Below are positions 25,098 to 48,800 of a stretch of DNA of 64,000 nucleotides, piece by piece. The notes under the pieces are model-generated. The model searched no databases. It saw only the letters and a list, made by a program, of their open reading frames with translations, and was not told the DNA's origin. The position numbers and the translations under genes were made by a program. Source of the DNA: Lineus longissimus (lineage: Eukaryota > Nemertea > Pilidiophora > Heteronemertea > Lineidae); NCBI RefSeq assembly GCF_910592395.1, contig NC_088319.1:17794001-17858000 (forward strand). Reading direction: 5' to 3'. How positions within the stretch are numbered: the stretch's first letter is position 1; each line of letters begins with the position of its first letter.

Positions 25098-26978
25098 CGA
25101 CGACTCAAACCTTGAACGTGGCTACAAATACTGTTTTGTAAAAAGTGCATTGTTTCTCTTGAAAGTTCAATTTATTGAATTTCGAGGTGAGAAATGCTAT
25201 TTCCCGTATTTGGAGTCTTTGTGGTCCTACTTTTGTCTGTCTCTTCTTACCTATATCAGATTGGAAGCATGCAAAAAATCATAAAATGTATGTAGGCCTA
25301 GTAGCCTGCCCTGTGCCTATAGGCCTAGTGCATTGGTCCCTACAATCATGACATCATGCATTCTGAAAACGACAATGGTTATTGATGTGGCTTTCCAGTT
25401 CACTAGGGATATTGTGCCATGATGAATATAATAAGGGTACCGTGTTGTACTTGTAAACGATTCCCAGAACTAGTTTTGTCGAATTTGACATTTGATTGTT
25501 GCAGATTGGGAGTTATGTTTGGCCAGAGTAAATCAGACCAGGCACAACTGACCCGAAGCTGATGATTGAAATGTCGCTTTTCTGCTAAAAACATAAAGAG
25601 CCAGCTCGCATTTGTATGTTGTTTACCAAAAATGTGAAAAAATAGAATCAGGACTGAAACTGCTATTCAAATAGAATTATGGTCCACTTATTGTAACCAG
25701 CTTGGGGCAGCATACGATACATGTAATGTGTATTATGACTATCCTGAAGTATGATTAAGGTAGCAGGAGGAAGTTTGTTTTTAACCTTGGCCATCATTCA
25801 AATAAAATGTTTGTTTACACTGGTGTAGGCCTACATGTAGTCCTGTATGCTAAATTTGTGATCAAGTTCAAGATTTGTATACTGATATTTAAATTGAGAT
25901 CTTTGATAAACATAGAGATAAAATGCTTGTGCTAGTTTGATTTCCATGACTTGCCGAGGTCAGGTAGGTGTGTGACAGTCTGTGAGAGAGTGGTGTGTTT
26001 ACTCGTCTTCGTCATGGAGGACTAAATATAATTGACCAACAAATTACAGCCTATTTGTTGTGTTTCCTGAGTGGAAATGATGGGAGATGATGATAAACTA
26101 TCCAAAGGGTAAGTATGCAGTTGAATACAGTGTCAAAACCTTGCATGTCAAGATGCAGGACATTAGAATAACAAAACTCGTGCCTTAGCGACGCTGTAAA
26201 GATTTTGGAACTTCATGATGGAGAGCACGAAATAAGGCACACAGCCACTAGTCCTCATATGCATGTCAAAGTCAATGACCTAAATACCATCAACCAGCCC
26301 CCAACATGACAAAAGCCACAAATAATATCCAATTCATGTCCTGAAAACCTGGCATCGGGACATACTGAAACTCACTACATAGTTGTTTACTTCAAAGCTG
26401 ACTACGTATGGATGATTTGCCGTGAAAGGGAAGTTTCATTGAATACTGGAATTGGTCAAGCTCAGTTGATAGCTGGAAGTCTGCTTAGTCACACCTACTT
26501 GGCCGGTATCTTCGTTGTCATCTGGGTAGAGAGAGTGAAAGGCTTCGGAGCTCAGAACCATCACTCCTATCAACTCATCCGACAGACTGGGATAGAATGG
26601 ACCACATTTCATGGATTAAATTTTCGTTTTTCAGTAGTGTTTGTCATAAAGCCATGTGAAGGAAAGGGGAATTGTGTCAGCGGTTTTATTTGAATACACG
26701 GGTAGACCGGTGTTGCCTTTGCTCTGGGATAGCAGCATGTTGGTCAGCCTTGTCTTCATAATTCATAATTGGATATCATCCAGTGCCACAAGAAGCATCA
26801 ATTGACAAAGTTCTCATGCTGAAAATTTCCAAATACGGCAGGACTTTTGGAAACGACAGGGCACAATTACGCAAGATATTCCGGTAGGACTTGACAAAGA
26901 GGTACATACCCCAGGTAGTACGGTACGTTTTGACAAAGTGGCACGTCCCCAATAGGCTGTCTTCGTTGGTGACTGTAG
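25098..26978. other. Intergenic region upstream of PIK3CA
   Basis: AT-rich sequence with no convincing exon. It is the likely location of the PIK3CA promoter and any untranslated first exon. Open frames here (such as 26412-26693) show no recognised motif. Confidence 0.4.
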
Positions 26979-38839
<11,861 letters not shown>

Positions 38840-41800
38840 GGACAGGTCCACTTAGTGCAAATCATTTCATGTGTTCAGTCTGGGGAACATTTGTCTGAGC
38901 ATGGAGCCCAACTTGTCCTGAGGACATCATGATTCTGAGTAGACTTGTGGCTGACATTTGCAAGCAACTTACAAATCACTGGATTCCTAAGTGTTGTTGA
39001 ATATTACAGGTGCAGTGCAAATAAATGTGTACAGTCTGCAGTGCCATCTATTGGAATATGCCTACAGAGCAGATTCTCCTTTGTTGAGCTGCCATTGCCA
39101 AAATATTTTGCGAAAGTGGTAGATTGTTGACCAGTTTTGTCATAAACCTATTCAATGTTATAAAATGATGATATTCCAGAATTTTTCTTGCAATTATTCA
39201 AGAGTTACCGGTACTTTCACTTAAAGGGGGAGTACAGGCAGGAGGTCGGGTACAAGACTTCTACGGGGTCTTTAAATGAGTGTCGCGGTTGGCAGAAGTT
39301 GAAGAAATAATGTCCAGACTTTGTATGTGCTTACAGGAAGTTAAATCAAAATCCACACTTTAGAACACGGTATATGATGAGGTTTCATAGCAGCGGAAGA
39401 TACAATAGTCTGGTGCAAGTTGCAAAGAAGACATGCAAAAAAAGGTGCTGACTAGTTATAGTTTAAAGAGATATCTTACCCGTGGGCAACAGTTTCTGGC
39501 GGTCCTGCCTTTAGTCTCCTTTGAGCTGTAAACATTTGTAAATAATCTGCTGTCTCATTGTGCTAATCAATTGATCATAGTGGAATCGTGTCTGTTTCCT
39601 GATTGTCAAGGCCCAGTAGTGTTGATCTCTATCATGGAGTGCTGCATGTATTGGCAGCAGTTGTATCAAATGTTTACCTCGTCTAACTTTGGTTTAGTCT
39701 TGTAAATGTAGGCCTACTTTGACTTAGTCTCTTGTTTTCTTCTACGATTTCGGGTCTGAAATGGGGCGGGGGTTGCTTGTTGTACTCGTTACTATGCTGT
39801 CCAGTAAACATTCGAGATGGCTTCCTTAGTTTCAAAATGGCTGCCTAAGTTGAGCCAACACATTGATCATTCTTGTATTATAGATGTGTATATTGTAATA
39901 AATGACTACTTTCTTGTAGAATTTGCTGTTTTCTGATTTTGACTGCCTCGTATCAATCAATCTGGCTGCTGCTGCCTCGTGTACTACGTCACCTTCACCA
40001 GTCTGTTGTCTGTCGACCTGGCTGGTGGTCGTTTCGAAACACCATTGTGGATGACCTTGGCCTTTGGTCGAGTTTCTAGAGAGGCAAAACCTGGTCATCG
40101 TGACAACTCATGCCGCCAACATTTACCTGTCCTGTACCAGGTACAACCTGCCTGCCACGCACCCGAGACAACATAAGGACCCTCCTGCCATTGGCATAGC
40201 TTCTATCTCACTGTACTCTTGAAGACAGCCACAACCTGGCCACAGAGTCAACTCATGTACCATACATATACCTGTCCTGTACAAGGCATAACCTGCCTGC
40301 CATGCACCCGAGACAACATAAGGACCCTCCTGCCATTCGTAGAACTTCCATATCGCCAGGCGCACCCAATCCAAATAATTGAAGAAAACACATGTAATAC
40401 TGTAAATGGACATTGTTTATTATTAAAGTCTACATGTAGGTCGTTGACTTACTGCATTCTATGAACAAGTGTTAATGATACAGACGAGCTGAAGATTAGC
40501 GAGGGGAAGACAGACTTGACCATCAAGTACTGGTACATGTATCACTGTGTAACGCTCTAGCCTATAGTCAGCCACCAACCTCGTCCACAGGAGAACAGCC
40601 TCTCACAGGCAATGATAATCACTCATTTGCGGGTGTCATTGCAGGTGACAGCAAGACAGCGAGAGCTCCAATATTGCTCCTATTGGCTCGTCACACGTTG
40701 GCACATTGCACTCTCTCTAATACGAGTATGTGATGACTCTCCCTAGTGTCCACCCTCCAAACCACTAGCTCCCTCTAGTGTCCATGTCCTCGTAACAGCT
40801 AGGCGTTATAATACAAAAATACTCTTCAAAGACGCGTTTATGAAGGAACTAGGTAACAGTCTATGTGGTCCTTGGTTCGACTTAACTGAATAACATAAAT
40901 TAAAGTTTGTACACATTTTTATATTATATTTACATTTTGGCTCAAGGAATTGATACTGAATTGGCGGTATTGGTTGCTTCACCAATCACCATGAGGGTGG
41001 AGCTACAATGAAAGCCAAAACTGAGGTAGCAGTGGAGACCTTGGGCAGCTCGAGCCATGTGATTATGGTGAGACAACCAATTCAAACAGAGACGTATCGA
41101 TTTCTATTTTAAAACACCTCAAAATAAACACTGAAACGCGATTCTGACTGCCTCCATATTTGTTTCGCCCCAAGCAGTAATGCTCGCAACAGGAAACCGC
41201 TGTGGCCAAGACAAGGCACAGTGTATCATACATTATAAACAATACTGCAGGCAACCGATATATACACTTATTCTTCATGGGTGCAAACCAACTGAATGTC
41301 TGGTGAAATCGGGCCCCGCAAAGATAATGTTTGTGACATCATCAAACTATCGGACAATGCATGTCTAAAATGTGGCCAATGAATGACAGCAATATATACC
41401 TTGATGTCAGTGACGTGACATTATCTAATGTCTGTGACATCACTAGGTTTGACGTGGTGATGTCATCTACTTGTATCTTTGCGCCGCCCTATAGCATGAA
41501 GTAGTGAACAGGAACCTGAGTCATGGACACTCAACTGCCCCAATTAGTCACACTCAACCAGCTTATCCATAAAATAATAAATAGGTTAAAATCTATAAAT
41601 GCAATAATTTACAAAAATAATACATGTCATACTAATACGAGATATTGATTACAGTCAGAATAAATAAACATTACTCTGTTCTATTCTTGATTACATGGAG
41701 TTTCACTTCTCATATGGTTGATTAGAATTGTTGTGTATGTTTTTGTAATCTGACAACACAAGTGTGTCGTGGGGGAGGAAATGTTTGGTTTGTTGGTGGG

Positions 41801-42834
41801 GCAGAAATTGGTGTCAATGAAGTGTCAATAGAGTCAGTGACCTATCAGAGGCTTCCTTTAGATCATACACTTAGACCTGTCCTACCATTGAGACTTGTGT
41901 GTAATCCATGTTCCTTGAAAGGTACCCCAGCAATGTTTATTCATTCAAATCTACACATGTGGTAACTCTTGTTACAACTTTAGTTTACAAATACATATTA
42001 ATCCATCTATAATCTGATTAGCAGGTAAACATATAGAACACCTTTGACACAATGTCTCTAAGATAGGAGACAGATGAGAAGGTATCTTGGCCCAGGACAA
42101 CAGATGAGAAGTCCTGTCAAGAAACAGATTTACAAACTGACTGCAAACCTGTCAATATTTACCCGTCATTTCAATTGATATATTTTTCGTGGCAATTTTT
42201 TGTAAACATGAAAATCACGAAAAATAAAAGCACATATTTCTTGGATTACAGTAACTTGCGGAGGAGGATATTGACATCGTCTAACGTTTTCTAGAGAATA
42301 TTTCATCTTCCTGATGACAGCCGGGAAGACAAGAATTAGTTTGTGCAGATGACAATAGAGGAAGCAGAATATTGTGAAGCTCTGAGTCAAGACGAATGGG
42401 TGATAGTGGCCAGCACAGTTAGAACCTGCACAAAACTTTCAAGATGGCTGCTTATTCTTGTAACCTTGGTAACATAACATAACAAAATCACAGGTGCCAT
42501 CTTGAGAGTGGCAATAGCTCCATGCTGACATACACAATACTTCTTTCCATACGGACTTCCAACCATCAGAATGACTACACGCCTTTCCAGTGCTCCTAGT
42601 TGGGGATAGGTCTATATACAGATTCAATGCTGAGGTGTACACATAGTTTTTTACAGTATTTTGACATAGGAATGCATGCTCTGATCACCCAGAACATGCT
42701 CTTCAAACCCATATGGCAGGTAACGACGGGTTACACAACAGATATATCGAAGAAGAGCGGGAACGATCTCGGTCAATGTCCTTATGCACACGTGATTTGA
42801 ACCTTGACCCTTACCCCAATATTTGCCCTTGACC
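38840..42834. other. Convergent 3' region between PIK3CA and PDE9A
   Basis: The two genes point at each other, so this 4 kb holds both 3' UTRs and spacer. No exon was recognised. Seen here: AATAAA signals on plus, TTTATT (minus-strand signals) near 41936 and 40412, a duplicated segment at 40093-40336 (period about 142, including CGAGACAACATAAGGACCCT) and a cluster of TGACGT/TGACATCA sites at 41330-41470. Confidence 0.5.
39020..39025 (+). terminator. Poly(A) signal candidate, PIK3CA (proximal)
   Basis: AATAAA lies about 180 bases after the PIK3CA stop. A second AATAAA at 39897-39902 may serve a longer 3' UTR. Confidence 0.45.
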
Positions 42835-45800
42835 TCATGATTTGACCGTGCCATTTGCCTTTGGTGCTGTGATCGTGTTCTTGCTGGCATCCTTGTCGCT
42901 CTCTAACTTGCGTGCCTTCTCTTCCTCGAGAGCTTTCTGCATTTCTGTGTAATACTCGAGCGCCTTTCGCACAGGGTCAATGATGTCATCCTGCAACAAG
43001 TCATCGGGAAATCATAACCAACATTCAACAGGCTGGTTAAAGATCGTCTGTGGCGCAAAGAACTAAACTTACTAGGAATGTAATGCTGGCGGTCAACAGC
43101 GTCTCACAACTTCTTACCTGAGTTAAAGCCAGCACACAGCAGGAGACTACAGCGCATGTCCTACTCTCATACCCAATCAATTTAGGATTGCTGGTACCAT
43201 GCTAAATTGTGGGCCCAGGATAGGGTAAGCTGGAGGAAGCATGTAGTCGTCGCTTAGCTGTTAGAAAGCAGTTGTTTACCTTGTAACAGGATGGTGTTAC
43301 ATGTCCATTGATGTCAGCATGACGTTATCAGCTGACCAGTTTACTAACAACACGACCCTCACTGTTGCTGATAAAGCAGTCATCACAGCAATGGCCGACT
43401 AGGAGCACCATGGTTCTGAGGGGTGGCAGCCTCTCAGATATAGCAACTGCAGACTAGAGCTTGCTGATACAGAGTCACTTTCTTACCTCTATCACAGGAA
43501 AGAGCTCTCCCAGAGCCTCAAACAACGGTAGCAGAACAAACTTGATGAAGCCGACCTGAGAAGAACTTTTGGAGACTTTTTCGCGATCCATGAAGGGGGC
43601 CACAGGCAGACCTTCCAGTTTCTCCATGTCACTCTGAAAGGGACAGACAGTCATTAGTAATATGCTTGTTATGAATATCTACTAATTAGTTGTTAATGAC
43701 TTCAGGTCATTCACACTGACTATCAGCTTAAAATATCCAGAATTCGAAGTTTTTGGTCATCTTAATCAATAGAAATGGCAATAGGATTTGAAGAAGAACT
43801 GATTATAATATGAAAAGTTAATGATTTTCACGGTAAGTTAATGGTCTAGGGAATGTGTCTCTGAAAGTGTAAGTCATCATAGTACGACATCAAAGATCTT
43901 TGTCACAATCACCTGGTTTAGGTCATACCCTTGTTGGTCTCCAGGTAAACATTCAATCTAATGTAGAGTGAAGTCTTTGTTTGTGAACAAGGGTATGCTT
44001 GTGACTGGCAGATTGGGCAATATTGTGGGGAATGATCTCTGTGTCCTAAAGGGTTAACATGAGTTATGATGAACCTTCTACCTGTTGGAAGTACTCCTCA
44101 AGCAGACACTCGAGCCATGGCTCTGCCACCTCCATTGGCCGCGCTTCGTTTGAGATGTCCGCCATCTTGATACAGATCATCATTAGCTAACAAGGAGACA
44201 AACAGACAACACTTGACAGCGTTATACTAACACCACACATGCACAATAGAGGGCGCCTCAGATTCACTCACAGTATGAGTGGCATACATGATGAGCATCT
44301 ACCAGCTTGGTTTAGCAATGGCAAAACTGGACTAGCTTCGAGTTTATGTCCACACAAACTATCGCCAGTCATTTTTTGTGTCCCTCACATCAAACAGGAG
44401 TGAATCTGATAGACGAGATATTGTGTTATAAAAGCCAGATAGTCAAGGAAAGGGTTAGGTGCTGAAACAGCAGAAAAATAATTGAAATCATTTTCAAAAT
44501 GCACCAATTAAAATGAGATAAAAGAAAGACACATCATTATCTTCTTATTAAAACCCGCCTCCAATACGCTGATATCAGGAGGCAGAATTTGCCTGAACTA
44601 GTCACACGATAAGGCATGTGATTCAGAATTTGCAATTTTTGATTGGACAATCCACCGAGGAATGGATTTAATAAGAAGATTTTCATAAAAACCTAAAACT
44701 CTATTAATAACTCAGTACAAAGAATCATTATGTTGGAATGCTCTCGAATCCGTGCTATTAAACCAGGTATTATTTCATGGTACTTCTGTTTTCCTACCTG
44801 CATAAAAAACTCAGCCATTAAACAGTCAAACCATGGTTGAGCTACGTCCAGGGGTCAAGATTCATTTGACAGGTCACCAGCTTTGACCAAAGAAACAATC
44901 AGCAGACGTTGGTAATGAAAATTGGTGGCAATTTAGATTTGATACACTTTGTATTGATTGGCCAAGTATTTTCAGTCCAAATTGTTGATAAGAGAGCTTA
45001 TAAACCAACACCAGGAGAATCACAAGTTAAGGGAAGATAGAATTGTTTAAGGTTACCATAGCAACAATATGGAAACCACAGTAACCAAATGGTACCAGCA
45101 ACCAAAGTAAAACCACGGTAACCAAATGGTACCAGCAACTTGAGGTACACCAGGCTAGTCACCATGGAAACATGCTAACCTGCATGAAGAATTCCTGCAT
45201 TAAACAATCGAACCAAGGTTCAGCGACCTCTGAAGGTCGCGCCTCATTTGAAACGTCAGAAACTTTTACGATGACCATCATCAGCTGTTAAAATAGGATA
45301 AATTAGCATAAATCACTTCATATTTTTGATAAACCACATTGGCAAGTAGATGTTGACCTCCATGTTGCTATTTGAAGTCTCTATACAGGGGGAGTTGTGT
45401 TGGAGCAAATAAATACAAAGCAGCACAGCTACAGCAAATTAAGCATGTCCTGAAAAAGAGCCGAGAACCGTACCAGAGCACTCTGCATGCGCATGCGCAG
45501 AACTGTACCACTGCATGCGCATGTGCAGAACTGTACCACTCTGCATGTACATACTGCATGTACGTGTACATGTGCATACAGAGAACTGGACCATTGCGAA
45601 TGCGCATGTTGACATGCACACCGCAAAACTGTAAAAAAGGACGATAAGTCTACAGTTGAATAAAATACGACAATAGAAGAGGAATACCAGGAATCTGAAG
45701 AGAACTCAACCATGCTACGGAGACTGACATTGATGTGTAAACAGCTGCCCAGTGCATATACAACATCAGAGTTTACAAAGTCACATGCGTATATTTCGAA

Positions 45801-48800
45801 CCTGATTAAAAAATTCTTGTAATAAACAGTCTAGCCACGGCTCGGCCACATCCATGGGTCGCGCTTCATTTGAGATGTCGGACACTTTCATTAAGATCAT
45901 CATTAGCTGAAGAGGGACACATTGTTGATATATTAATACTGCCAGCAGACGATCAATCGGTCAATTCTTGTTGTTGCATGCCAAGTCACCTACATTTTAC
46001 TTTGAGGGCCAAGTAGTAACAGATTTGACCATGCCAGCACTTGATGGATGAGGGGAGACAGATGGTTTGAACTACCGTCCTGATACCCTGTTGATCAATA
46101 CCTACCACTGCTTTATGCTCCTTATTGCTGAAGTCAAAGTTTTTGACTAAACTCTTGAAACTGTTGAGTATTTCTGAATGTTTTGCCATGTCTGTTGCTA
46201 AGATACACCTGAAAGGTGAGCAGATGATAGGAGTCATGATGGTGATAGCAAGGTTTGGCAAATCAAACAATCGTTCTCGTATGACTCATGATGTGTGCGT
46301 GGTCCAAAGTGTCACCATATTGGTATGAGGTTTGCTCCTGCCAGAACTCCCTCATATCAATGTCAAGGGGTGGTTTATTCATGCCTATTTGGTGAAGTGC
46401 ACCTTCACAGATGGTCCACCAAGCGATCCGAATCCATCTAAGATTCAGGTTGGCATTTCAGGGGATTGGTACAGGAAGTCATGGTCACTTGGAGAGGGGC
46501 GCAAAGTGCCTTGCCCTAGGTCACAATTCTTACCTGATCATCCCTTCACGTACTTTCTTATACGTGTCGATTGGCAGGTTTTCGAATATGTTTGCCTGTG
46601 GTTTCTCAAGGATCTCAAAGGCTACGGCACAGTGGTGATTCTCCAACGGTGAAATGTCGTTATACATGAGCGCTAGTTCAGTTCTTGCATTGATCTGAAA
46701 GAAAGTCAAGGTCAAGGTTAAAGGTCAAATATGGGAAAAGTTGAGGTGAAAATACACCAGTCAGACTTTCAAAGTGGATCAAAGTGACTTGTTCAAGGTC
46801 ATATTCTTACCTGATATGCATTGTTATACCCTGGATGGTCCAAGTCGTGGCAGATTGCGGACGTGATGAGGACAAGAATATCAATAGCATCGAGATATTT
46901 CGGCAAGTCTATTAACCATGTTAAGCCATACATCTGAAACAAGAAGAAATGTACAATCAGAGTGTGCTTATCAAGAGCTTTCCAACCAATGGTCATGTCA
47001 ATAGGTTTACCAATGGAACTATCCAATAAAGCTTATCAAGAGCTTTCCAACCAATGGTCATGTCAATAGGTTTACCAAGGGAACTATCCAATAGAGCTTA
47101 TCAAGAGCTTTCCAACCAATGGTCATGTCAATAGGTTTACCAATGGAACTATCCAATAGAGCTTATCAAGAGCTTTCCAACCAATGGTAATTGTCATTAG
47201 TTCCAGGTTTACTCGTGAAAATCACTTTTTTCTCGTTGAAGAATAACTTACCATTTGAGCAACCATGAAACAATGTTTGAAGTTATGAAACGGGACAGAA
47301 TTATAATGAATGTAGACCTCGTAGAGCCACAACTGTAATGTCTTCAACTGAAACAGGACAAACGAGTATCATTTCCTGTCAGCCACACAATGAGCTGAAT
47401 GCCACTTTACATCGCATCAAAAGTGCAGGCGTGACACTTCTCTTAAAATGGTTTTTCTTAAATATTTTTGCAGGATATTGCATTCCAAAATCCAACTACA
47501 GTCAGATCAATCTCTTTGATATTTCAAATTCCACAACATTTTTCACTTTCCTTTCATTTATTTCCATCAACATTATGATAAGATGGAAAATCCTGATTAA
47601 CCTAATGCATGTGAACATTGTAGGATTTCTTCCACTGTCTCCGTCGAGATGACGTCTTCTTCAGATGACAGCCACTGTCTATTTTCCCTGGGCTCTTTTT
47701 TTAACCGCAGCAAGCTAATATCGTAAATGGATCTCAAGAAATGTGGGTGTGATCAGCACATTATACTTTCTTGATCACTGTTAACCCTTGGAAGCACAAC
47801 TGGGCTCCTTTGTTATTCTATTTCTCTCAAGCACTACATCTGCCTCCTATTCTGGTGGTGTATTAGAGAAAACAGTGATACACACTACAGTCCAAGCGCA
47901 CACCCAACTTCAGGAAAGTTCTGGTTAGCATTCAATATATGGCCATGTCTTGTATCAACCCAGTGACTGATTGGAAGTTCCCTTACCTCTATATTAAATG
48001 TTGATAAAAACCCCAGATCTATGTACATTTGTTGTAACAGTACCAGGATTTCAGCATCATCCCACTGCCAGTTGTCGAAGGTCGGTTTACGGAGGTAGAC
48101 ACGAACTGATTCGGTCATCTGGACTTGACTGCAAGTAAACATAACACATCGTTTAGAGTTACCACTCTACCATTACTCCCCCTAACCTTCACATGAATTC
48201 TTGACTGGTAGTTGCTTCTTAAAGGGTTAAATGCTGTTGTTATCTCGCCACGCATCAGTGTGTCTTCCTGATGTCAGCATGGATACCTGTCATGAGTAAA
48301 TGGAAACATCCCAATAACAGTCATAACGCACTCCTGTGGAGCATTATGGGATATGTCAGTATTGATAGAGCTGTGACCTGCATTGGCCGACACCAGGCAA
48401 TATTCAGTGTTTAACCGACTGACAGCAGAGAGGTGCTGTTTCATTCACGGTTTTTTTCCACCTGAGCACAAACTCGAGGCAGTTTTGATAGTCTTGACAA
48501 CATCCTGGTAATATGCACCTCTTCATGACAAGGGTGACATTTGCTATCCGACTTGTCTGATCGTTTCTTCCGACAGCTATTGTCTTCCATTCACTGTCCA
48601 CATCGGTACCTTGACAAGCATATCAAATTCCATCCAGAGAATTGTCTAGCGGTATGTGCAAGACAGCAGTCACATGACCACGTGTGAGGCATCAGCCAGA
48701 AGGGATCACATCCACACTCGTTGACAAAGTCCCTCTCACACCCCATCTCCAACACTTACCTCATCTTTTTAAACTTCTCAAAGACGCGTTCATAATGTTC

